A stretch of DNA of 64,000 nucleotides, from assembly GCA_030248215.1 (NCBI GenBank), contig JASANG010003223.1, forward strand, positions 1 to 64,000, read 5' to 3'. Position numbers and translations under genes: made by a program. Under the pieces are notes generated by a model, which saw only the letters and a program-made list of their open reading frames with translations, was not told where the DNA came from and did not search any database. This stretch comes from Enoplolaimus lenunculus. Lineage: Eukaryota > Nematoda > Enoplea > Enoplida > Thoracostomopsidae. This document shows, in pieces, positions 55,031-64,000 of this stretch. Numbering within the stretch: position 1 is the first letter of the stretch; each line of letters opens with the position of its first letter.

Positions 55031-56902
55031 ACTTACCCGATTTTGTCCCGATTCGTTGTCAGCTATATTCACAAACTGTTTTTGGACAAACCATCGATTT
55101 GCGGCTGTCATATTTGGTCGTTTTGCGTACGAAACCTAATAGTGACGATAACGACCTTGCAACTGCGCATCTCTTAGTTTGATTCAGTATTCAGCAGCAA
55201 CACTGCTACTTTTAACCCGAATACTTTTTAAATCATAGAGTAAAGAAGTGAAAAAGCGAAATCTCTCAAATCATTTTTGGATGGAGTCCGATATTGCCTT
55301 TTGTGAAACAAAATTGCACTAATTACAAAAACGATTTCAAAATAATTTTTAAAAGGGAAAGTTTTCAATATTTAAATGATTATAAATAATTTGCCACAAA
55401 ACCATAAAATAGGAATTGAATTTTTGCAGGAATTCCGGCCGGAACAGGAATTCCGGTGGAACTCTGATATTTATGCCTGTGAAAATAAGTTTTTGTGACT
55501 TAAATTTTATGTTTTGTGTACTTTTGGTTCGTCGCTGGGTAACTCCATCGTATATTTAGGCTCTGAATTCCCAACATAGAACACAGTAAGTGTTCACGAA
55601 CCTTGAAAGGTTCAGCATTTTAACGCCCGTTCTTCCAGCCTATATCTCACGGTAGGGGATCTAGGATTTTCCATTGAGGAGGATTATAATTTTAAAGCGT
55701 GTTTTAGCAATTTTTTGGTATTTTAACATTGATTGCTCCGAAGGCGCAAAATTTTGAATTAGTGCAATATATAACCACGCAATAATTGTTGACGTGTTGA
55801 ATTCCATTATTCATGAAATTTGTTTGCCAAATTGGATAAAATGTATATAAGCGTATGACAATGCGCCGTTCACAATAATTTTGTCAACGGTGACACAAAA
55901 GCTGCTATAGCCCAAGGCTATCACGTCTCAGCTCCTTTCTCGAAACTTGTGATAACCCTGGCCTATCACAAAACTCCTCAAATTTAGCCGCGCACAACAC
56001 ATGACAAACAATATTAACGCACAAACACACAACTATCGAGTTAAGGTATATATTTTGTGCCCGGGTTCATGTTAATATTCAGGAGGTGAATATTTTTCCA
56101 TGAGACTGAAATTAGAGTGAAACGGCTTATTGTTTTCTTAGGCTAAAGTGTTTACCTCATTCTTACGCTTCGGAAAAGGCTTATACGACAATATAGCCCT
56201 GTTCTATATTATATACATTTGTGAGAATGTTATTTTCAGAAAGCTTTTGTAGGAAAGCGAAACTTGTTTATGCAGTTTGGCTTAGCTCCTTTGACAGCGG
56301 GCACGCTCGTTTTCGCAAAATAATTGTTTTGAAACATGACAATGTCTGTTTTTCGTACAAACAATTGTCAAGTTTTTCTACTTCTGGATATGTACAATTT
56401 ACTTAGTTGAATTTGCTATTGTATCAAAATTTATACATAAGTACTTTGCTATAAACGGTGGTAAAAATGCGATTGAAGTCAGTTTTTTCTGAAAAATTTA
56501 AGCTCTTCGTTTTTACACTGCTTAAGCGATTATAGCTAACTTCCAGTTGCGGTACGTCGTAATACAGGATAGACATTATCGGGTCAACCGTCGCATATTG
56601 TGAGATTATGGTAATATTTTATCCGCCTCGAGCTTCACCTGTTTTTACTACAATCGTATAACACGAATCATTTATTTGCCACAATTAGTGTATTTTTGAC
56701 TAGTATGTTTTTACCGGATACTGGAAGCGGAAACGGATATCGGTTTTTTGTGGGATATTAGACCGAATCCGAATATCTTTCGCACTTTGTTTCTAGTTGC
56801 GTCAAAAGTACCCTACAAGAGCAGTGATGTACGTACTTAGTCGATTGATCGGCACGTTTTCCGATCTCAGTATGTAAATATAAATATCTAACTTATGACA
56901 TA
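55031..56902. other. upstream region of the CELF gene, no other gene seen
   Basis: 55425-55468 is a decayed GTTCC/CCGGAACAGGAATTCCGG end. The rest is AT-rich. At 56869-56870 an AG follows the pyrimidine-rich cacgttttccgatctc, so the first coding exon below may be preceded by untranslated exons. Confidence 0.4.
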
Positions 56903-57299
56903 ATGAACGGCTTTAACGGTCATGTGCATACCAATGGATCAACTGTAACACCTACACAACGCTATATGATATCGGGTAATACGAAGAGTGTAACGAACGA
57001 GGCGAATCCATCTGCAAAAGTCGTTGCTGAAAGTGAGCCAGCGAACAAATTGAGCACTGACAACTATGGCTACTCGGCAGTTTCCGTTGCCCCCAAATAT
57101 GAACCTCAAAATTTTCAACGAACTGGTCAATACTTGACATCGTTGAATGGAGGCAAACCAAACGCGGATGCGATCAAAATGTTTGTTGGCCAAATACCGC
57201 GATCCATGACTGAAAGCGAACTGTGGGAAATGTTTGAAGCATACGGGCGTGTTTATCAGCTGAATGTACTGCGTGATAAAGAGACTGGTCGGAGTAGAG
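56903..57299 (+). CDS. CELF exon 1 (N-terminus and first half of RRM1)
   Basis: 132 codons plus one base, ending ...[13 protein letters not shown] and the G of a split Gly codon. Donor GTGTGT at 57300. The N-terminal 85 residues are Asn/Ser/Thr-rich. Confidence 0.9.
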
Positions 57300-60200
57300 G
57301 TGTGTACCAGGGTGTGACCGGCCGGATTATCTAATATCCGGCCGAAGCCGGATAATTAAGTCAAATCTAATACGTATATACTAGATGACATTCAAATATC
57401 AGACGTAGCCGACAATTCTTTCCTACGTGGCCTACGGTACTCAAAGTGTTCGTTAACGCTTTAAAAACGACCATATTCCACTATTCATGTGTTTGTAGTG
57501 TTGCATTATGTTGTAATATTTGTTTGGCCTATATGACTTTCAAGGGCATCCTGCTTTCCAAGGTACCATAAAATAGAGGTAGCTAGGATAAAGGCCATTA
57601 TTTTTGCTTACGCGTAGGTAGAGATGTGGCGTTTAACCGGCATTGGTAATAATAATCTGCCTTTTTTGCCCATTTACATAATGGTGTAGTGTAGTATCTT
57701 ATCTGTTCTTTAAACATGGTATGTTAAAGTTGGTATCTTCGAGCATCGACATATTTTCAAAATAAGAATCGGTATTGGCATCGGCAAAAATTTACTTATT
57801 TTTACGCTGAAGTTTAGGCTTAGGGTTAGGAATAGGAACATGCTGAGATATCTTACTGTCACACCCCTAAAATAAAATGTACTGGTCATGTTTATCAGGT
57901 TTTCCAGCATTATTGCAACCCAATAAGCACATGCAAACATTTACAACACATGATAGTTGGCATATATAGAAGTGATTAGAAATGCACCGCGGCCGGGCGC
58001 CGGCCCAAATAAAATCTTGGCCTCGGGACATCTCTACAATTGATGGTTTGAATTTTTTGAAGTTTTTAAAAATACAGGGCATGTTAAAATACCGGAGCCT
58101 ATTGTCAATTTTTTGCCTGAGGCGGATATTCGTTTGCCCCCCTGATGTATGCATAGCATATATGCGTACGTAAATCTTCGCGTGTATATATACGTATATA
58201 TATCCAGTTCCGTTTTACACTCGTGCATAATCGCTACCAATGCTAAAATCAGAATAGAATTGGAATTCTGTTTTTGCTGGAATCGAAATCGGAGCCGGAA
58301 TATTACTTGTACGTAGTTTTCGGATATATAAATCAGCGGAAACACAAAGTATTCGGAATAACCGAAACGTAAAGCACAAACGGACAGTATTCGGAATGGC
58401 GGAAACGTAGCAATTGTAATTGAGGAATCCAAATAATATTGATATTTGACAGTAATATGTAGTGCTCAGAATTTTCGGTAAAACTGTTTGGCTTGCAGTG
58501 TTTAACATTGCGGCTTTTTGTAGCGGGTAGTAAAGTTTTCTTTGCTGGTTTTCGTTTCATAACCCTGGGTTTCTAAAACCCTACTTAAGTGATCTGGGTC
58601 AATATTTTTAAACGCGTATAGCAATCTATCAGCAGTCAGCGATATATATACGTTTCAAATTGTCTGACTTTTGCAATTGTGGCTCTCAAATAGGTTAAAC
58701 TTAATGCACAAAATGTGCTGAATTTCAAACCTCACCATTCGATGGATCGAAAGTGACAAAATTTATATATCGCCAACTGCTGATAGGTGCTACATAATTA
58801 AGAGCACGGGCCCTGGTCGCAGCAGTATAAGTTGTTTACCGCTACTTTTCCTCTACAGGGTGTTGCTTTGTGACATTTTACACAAGAAAAGCTTCACTGG
58901 ATGCTCAAAACGATCTTCACAACATCAAAGTTCTGCCTGGGGTAATTAAAGTGTTGCTTAATGTTGCTTAACCTTATTTACATTCGAGTGTCAAATAATA
59001 TTGCAACTTTGGTAAACGTGCAAATCAAATTTTCGAAAATGGCAGCCTAAAATTTGTTAAGGTCCAATGATAATGATTTGGTTTATGTAGGATACTAATC
59101 AGCTAAATCAAACTAGGGGTCTGGACATGACATATTGGTATCGGGCACGCGAGAACAGATGTACGTATCTGGAGTGTCATCTGGAGTGTCAGTTGATACC
59201 GCTAGAAGTATGTAGAGGTGTCGCTGACGTCCCTTAAAACTCAAAACGAAAGTTTCGTGTTAGAATTTAAATCATTTGTAGCAAAAATGCATATTGGGTT
59301 TTCGCTCGCTTTACATTATGTGTTTAACAGACATTGATTTTGTAACTTTTTATAATCACTGTCGGATTCAAGGGAGAGCATCCAGCTCATGAGCCTCACC
59401 ATCAGGGTGCTACCGGAATTACAATTTACCGGGACGGGAAAATGAAAAAACATGCACCCGAAAAATTCATTTTAAATTTCTTTTTTGCAAGATTATTGAT
59501 GAAATAACCCTGGTTGGAGATGGATATTCATTTTATCTGCTGGATTTTATATTTGCGTAATCCACGGAAGCAAAATGGATTTTCGATGGTTTATTTTCGG
59601 TAATTGACAAGGCTTATATACTATACTAATGAAATTATTTTATTTTTATCTTAATTTACACCAACCAAAATTTAATACCGGAATGTTTAATCTTGGTAAA
59701 ATTTACCGGAACCGGAACCAGAAGGTGAAAAAATGTCGGAACCGGAATTCCGGTTGCACCTTGCTCAGCATGGATCATAATTAAAATTTTGTATTAAAGT
59801 TTAGTACGTAATGCAACTTCCACAATAACATGCGTACACCAGGTGACTTTTGAGGGTTTAGTGTCATTTTGTGGTTTCGCCTCTACTCATTCTATTTTGT
59901 CATCAAAATCATATTTTGATCAGGATAAGTGAGATCAATTTTAATTGTATAAAGGATAATTAAAGTCTGCTGATGTATATAACTTTCAAGACATCTATAG
60001 GGCACTATACGTGAGAACGGGCGTGTCTGAGATGTCATTGCACCCCGCTAGAAGTATATAGATGTGTCGTTGACTTCTTTAAAACCCACCAAAGCTAAAT
60101 TTTACTGTTTCAATTTAAAACAATTAATTCAAACTTGCACTTTCTTGCCACTCGCTTTGCTCGCGACGTTTTTGAATTTTTCTGCTTGATGTTGATTCCT

Positions 60201-61208
60201 TATGGGATGTTATGGCCTATCCGTTTTGGGAATATGTTTAACACCCTAAAAATTGTTTTTGCGTCCCTTATCGGCAAGAGTGCGACCGGATATTAATTTA
60301 CCGGATACCTGAACCGGATCCGGATTTTTACCGGAATAGGAAGCAAATTGTATATGATAAAATAATTTATTTTTTACTGTATTTTTAACGTGCTGAACGT
60401 TTTCGTGGATTATAAAGTTCATAATTGCTGTTGAAAGACTGCAATTACTTAATCCGAAAATGAGTTTGTCTCCTCGCTTAAAGAAGTTAAAATTAGCTGA
60501 AACGTCCAAAGTTTGAACTTGTTGAGTTGCCCAGAAATGTAATCGCAGCAAGGTGTTAAAGATGCCCACCTGTAAAAAGCAAATTAATGACATTAGGCAC
60601 TACAACCGTAAATATCCTGAATCCGGTCGGTTTATACCGGAACCGGATACGGATATCAGTTTTTGCCGAATATATAACCTGAACCGTATGTCCGGTCGCG
60701 GCGGTCGCACAGTATGATCGGCATATAGGTATGGTTTTTGTTAGTTTTTTGTTAGCATTAGTACAATAGCAGGGGTTTCACCGTTAAGGGTTTTTAAGGG
60801 TTTTGCTGTTTTTTGCAGATGACTCATGCAATTCAGATGAAACCGGCTGACATGGAAAATCGAAACGGTAGGTGATTATGTTTGAAAATTTACATTAACG
60901 TCAAATGCAATTATTAACGCTGGGTTTCATGGCGCAAACGAATATCGGGCTCCAACCAAAATGGACACAGGCTCCGGCATTCTACATTGCCAGATATTTA
61001 TTGCTAAATGTATAATATATATAACTGAATTGTATACCTGTACTTGCAACAACTTTGATTTATTACGGCAAAGTGATTTCAGAGCGGAAAATTTTTGTTG
61101 GAATGGTGCTGAGACGGTTGGATGAAGACTGTGTTCGCAATATGTTTGCTCGATTTGGACCAATTGAAGAATGTACTGTATTGCGCGATGCTAATGGGAT
61201 AAGCAAAG
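56903..61208 (+). CDS. CELF/Bruno-type RNA-binding protein, 5' four exons (partial)
   Basis: Exons join(56903-57299, 58859-58941, 60819-60867, 61083-61208) keep one frame through all junctions. Residues 1-85 are a low-complexity N-terminus. RRM1 starts at about residue 90 with [18 protein letters not shown] (RNP2) and continues in exon 2 with [19 protein letters not shown] (RNP1). The CELF hallmark linker [14 protein letters not shown] spans exons 2-3. Exon 4 starts RRM2 ([22 protein letters not shown]). The family binds GU-rich RNA and controls splicing, mRNA decay and translation in nucleus and cytoplasm. The rest of RRM2, the divergent linker and RRM3 must lie beyond 64000. The first Met could be preceded by further coding sequence, since the frame is open upstream. 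Confidence 0.92.
57308..57600. repeat. dispersed repeat in CELF intron 1, copy of 9090-9400
   Basis: Begins CAGGGTGTGACCGGCCGG, then a mirrored ccggatt..aatccgg tract and a colinear match to 9120-9400. Confidence 0.7.
57620..57880. repeat. TAGGGATG-type MITE, internally shortened, CELF intron 1
   Basis: Contains tagagatgtggcg, gtagtgtagtatcttatctg, taaacatggta, aaaataagaatcggtattggcatcgg, all shared with 43028-43432. A TTAGGC-type run follows at 57810-57830. Confidence 0.6.
57881..58858. other. rest of CELF intron 1
   Basis: A GC-rich palindromic patch ccgcggccgggcgccggccc lies at 57988-58007 and an alternating tatatacgtatata run near 58188. No exon recognised. Confidence 0.4.
58859..58941 (+). 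CDS. CELF exon 2 (RNP1 half of RRM1)
   Basis: Acceptor CTCTACAG. Encodes [19 protein letters not shown] and then LHNIKVLPG, almost identical to vertebrate CELF1. Donor GTAATT. Confidence 0.95.
58942..59402. other. CELF intron 2, left part
   Basis: AT-rich, no feature recognised. ctggagtgtcatctggagtgtca near 59170 is a short direct repeat. Confidence 0.35.
59403..59763. mobile_element. hAT-type MITE in CELF intron 2
   Basis: 361 bp, ends CAGGGTGCTACCGG and CCGGTTGCACCTTG. Flanks CTCACCAT and CTCAGCAT match at 7 of 8. This copy gives the uninterrupted structure of the nested element at 9474-10325. Confidence 0.9.
60276..60714. mobile_element. hAT-type MITE (GTGCGACC ends) in CELF intron 2
   Basis: 439 bp, ends AAGAGTGCGACCGG and GGTCGCACAGTA. 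Flanks TTATCGGC (60268-60275) and TGATCGGC (60715-60722) match at 7 of 8. Confidence 0.82.
60819..60867 (+). CDS. CELF exon 3 (inter-RRM linker)
   Basis: Acceptor TTTTTTGCAG. 16 codons [16 protein letters not shown] plus one base, matching the CELF linker HPIQMKPAD. Donor GTAGGT. Too short to be seen as a stand-alone frame. Confidence 0.92.
61083..61208 (+). CDS. CELF exon 4 (first half of RRM2)
   Basis: Acceptor GATTTCAG. Encodes [18 protein letters not shown] and continues to LRDANGISK plus one base before the donor GTATAT. The following exon is not in the window. Confidence 0.93.
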
Positions 61209-61975
61209 GTATATGCTACATATTGTGTGTGGGGACGGTGATTGTAGTTTGCCAGCATGTAAGAAGTGTAGTTTAACACAGATTTTAAAGATCGCAAATC
61301 TTTAATTAATCACACCAGTTTGACCGGAAAAAAGTTCTGTCAAAATCGCTATTTTTTAATTGTTGTGTGTTGTTTTCAGACGTTTTTCATTAATTTTGTG
61401 AAATAATGTCGTGTGAAGCATTAACTCAGAAACTATAGTACTAGTACAAGCAAAGTTGTGTTGCGTTATTCTCCTTTTTCATTTTAGTCTTGTATACTGG
61501 TTATCTCGTTTGTCTGTGTATAAATGCATGCTTGTGGCGTTTAACTGTTTAGTATCCGTCTTTGAATGCGTGTGGGGTTCAAAGGCAAAATATTTAAAAT
61601 ATATATACATATATATTTATATATATATTATATATACATATTATATATACTTAAGGTTGTTTTTGTGGTGAATACATGAACCAATTTCTAAAAGGTGTAT
61701 AACTGTGCGGTTTAGATATATGCATTGTATAACGTCGTATGTCCTGCACGTATCTAGGGATTGACCGGACATTCAGTTCCGGTTTAATATCCGGCAAAAA
61801 AGCAATATCAGTATTCAGTTTCAGTATATGGTACAAAGGTACTGAATACCAGATATTTACAATTATGGTCCTGATGTAAGTATTGTGAAAGTGCTTTTTA
61901 CATTTGGAAATGTATTTCCGATCAAGTCAAGAAGCGTGAGCTTGGGACATTGAAGTGAAATAAAGCAATATATAC
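61209..61975. other. CELF intron 4, left part
   Basis: An AT microsatellite (tatatacatatatat type) runs at 61596-61650. 61750-61860 is a CCGGATAT-type repeat end (tagggattgaccggacatt). No exon recognised. Confidence 0.5.
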
Positions 61976-62552
61976 CAGGGTGCGACATGTAACTCCGGTA
62001 TTTTAACTTGCCAGATGTTTTTTAAATTTCAAACACATGTAAGTGTTTTCATGTGCCCGTGTGCGTTCACAATCTTTATTGGGTTACAATAACGTTCGAA
62101 ACCTGATAAAGATGACCAGTGTTATATATTGAGCGTAACAGTATATATCTCAGCTAATTCCTAACGTTAAGCCTAAAGTTCAGCGTAAAAATAAGTCAAT
62201 GATTAAACTTTAAGCCTAAGCCAAAATGATAACCTTAATCCTAACCGCCTCTGTTTTATAATACCTAGGGAAAATCGGATGCCTGTGGCAAACGAATATA
62301 GCAACTCGCAATCAGCTGCTGAGTTTTCAGGTTTTTATGCTTTATAAGAACCTAAACTTTACACTGTATCTTGGTTCTTTCGTGTTTTACAGGTGCATAT
62401 GAAGGCAATACGTACATGCATATGCATCAGTGTGTTGACCGATGTGCTACATCAGCACGAGGTTACATTTTGCCCCAGATCTGGTTCCGGTTCCGGCCGG
62501 ATATTATTAGATTATCCGGCTTCGGTATTTTTTGGTATCCGGTCGCATCCTG
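61976..62552. mobile_element. hAT-type MITE with perfect target duplication in CELF intron 4
   Basis: 577 bp, ends CAGGGTGCGACATG and CCGGTCGCATCCTG. Perfect 8-bp duplication ATATATAC at 61968-61975 and 62553-62560. It contains a segment (62270-62470) that also occurs inverted at 10780-11010. Confidence 0.93.
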
Positions 62553-62560
62553 ATATATAC

Positions 62561-64000
62561 ATATGATTCCTGTCACCTAACATTATTTTTAAACAGTACA
62601 AGATACGTTTTTATAAAAACAAATCCTAACTGAAGTCGTACCATATAGCGGTCTAAAGCAGATTTTTCTCTACAATAGCTTTATATATACTTAAGTTTGA
62701 TACTACAAGAACCTTTTGAATCAGGAAAAGTAAAGTGTATGACTTTTACAGTTTCAGTCAAAATTACTTGTATAGCTGACTGTACTAGTGATTTATTAAG
62801 GCTGTAAAATTACGATATTTACAGGACGCCTGCCAATTTTAATTGCAGCCTGTCAATTCTCAGAGCAGTGGAACAGTTTGGCTTTGAATGCAGTTAAGCA
62901 TTTTAGCATTTTAAAACTTTAAATATAAAGTCTTATGAAACCATAAAGAACAGGACCAAGATTTATTAAATAAACTAATTATATGGAGTGTCGTTGTCAA
63001 TGCAGTAAGGATATAATTGAATCAAATATTGAGCTGTATTATAAAACTTGTGGGGCTAAGATCACTGCTTGCCGCGGTGAAATAGAATTTTAAGTTTAGA
63101 TTTTGTTATTCGTTTAAAGGTAAAACATAAAATTTTCAATTGTAATCAGATTTTGATAATCAGCGGAATAATTTGCTCTGCTGGAGACCCTTCAAGTAAC
63201 AACTGAGAATACTTATTACGAAAAAACAGATGTACAAACAAATGAAAAAGCAGACAAAATCTAAGTTCAATCACCTTAAACACTCATTACCGAAAAATTG
63301 GAATTCCGGTATCAGGATTGCAGCCAATCGGAATGGGAGTTGGAACCCAAATTTTATCGGAATTTTAGCCGGAATCGGTATTCCGTTGGAATCCTGATGA
63401 GTTGTGTAAGTCATACAGATTTGCGAGTTTGAGCTCATAAACAGTATACATACATACACAGTTACATACCACTCTTAAATATTAATACTTTTATGTCAAG
63501 TAGCATTTCACAGTTGACAGGTAAATACGTTAAGCTTTTAAACCCAAAGTAAATCGCAAAAAATATAAACTGGTCATGCGATTAGAAATGGTTTGTGATT
63601 TGTTGCTGCTGCTTTGGAATAAGTATTTATTGTGTAAACCAGGAGTTTTGCGTTTAGCCACGTTTCCGGTAAGTAGTAATATGATAAAGTTTGAGTAGTT
63701 CGCCGTTGACATATTTGTGAAGCTGTACCAATTGCGTACATTCAAAGTGTACCTATAGCCAATGGAGGGTAGGGGCCAAATCAGATTTGGGATTGTGATA
63801 AAGGTGCTTTCGGATACTTTTTTAGTTTGTAACGCTTGAGACCCCCTTCGAAATTTTTATACAACGTAACCCTCTATCCTTTTCAAAATTCAGGCTGCGC
63901 ATATGGTTTATGCGTATCAAAATTTTGTTTCCATGTGCAGTCAGTTTATGATATTGAGGCATGACATATATGTGCAGAAATAAACATTGCAAGTTTTAGC
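62561..64000. other. CELF intron 4, right part, no exon recognised
   Basis: 63285-63398 is a decayed repeat with ggaattccgg tracts and a final ttggaatcctga. The rest is AT-rich. The next CELF exon is expected to start with GCAFVTF and is not found. Confidence 0.45.

Noticed and set aside
63899-64000. Next CELF exon after the acceptor-like TTCAG at 63894
   Set aside because: It would read GCAYGLCVSKF, which matches GCAFVTF only in the first residues and then loses all similarity.

Overview
The window looks like an AT-rich, repeat-dense invertebrate animal genome. Host genes are split by GT..AG introns of about 0.1 to 1.9 kb, carry no operon signals and are far apart. Nearly everything else is transposable or tandem repeat. 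I cannot name the species. A nematode-like or other small invertebrate genome is possible, but nothing in the sequence proves it.

Layout. 1-5539 is the end of a near-perfect 300-bp satellite array (18.5 units here, running off the left edge). Each unit contains tRNA-like A and B boxes. 6185-7947 (minus) is a three-exon DUSP19-type dual-specificity phosphatase. Its catalytic domain carries a 147-codon insert that could be an in-frame retained intron. 8320-9005 is a GC-rich 21-bp minisatellite. 9090-11340 holds nested hAT-type miniature elements and a tRNA-derived SINE. 12085-25056 (minus) is a large Ty3/Gypsy-type LTR retrotransposon that looks whole. It has 1.2-kb LTRs, a tRNA-Trp-like primer site, one long Gag-Pol frame ending in a PHD finger, and a third long frame of unknown function where env would lie. 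Low-quality-looking homopolymer sequence flanks it on both sides (poly-A left, C-rich right).

28721-32689 (plus) is a three-exon class B DNAJ co-chaperone with transposons in intron 2. 32700-56900 has no host gene I can recognise. It is filled with decayed elements: an LTR end with a perfect tRNA-Trp primer site (36119), a hAT miniature element (36851), a decayed Pol/PHD fragment related to the large Gypsy element (42768), a three-level nest (43434-44905), a Polinton/adintovirus-like fossil (52718-53477), and a perfect 357-bp tandem duplication directly beside that fossil.

56903-61208 (plus) is the 5' part of a CELF/Bruno-type RNA-binding protein gene. Four exons cover RRM1 and the start of RRM2; the rest lies beyond the right edge. 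Its introns are packed with hAT miniature elements that still show 8-bp target duplications.

The host genes (phosphatase, co-chaperone, splicing regulator) are unrelated housekeeping or regulatory genes. The most unusual content is the large Gypsy element. It combines a Pol PHD finger, an unrecognised 871-codon third frame, three repeated GGAA-loop hairpins in its 3' region, and a 9-mer (CGTCAAGGC) found ten times in the element in one orientation, in more than one reading frame, and not seen elsewhere in the window.
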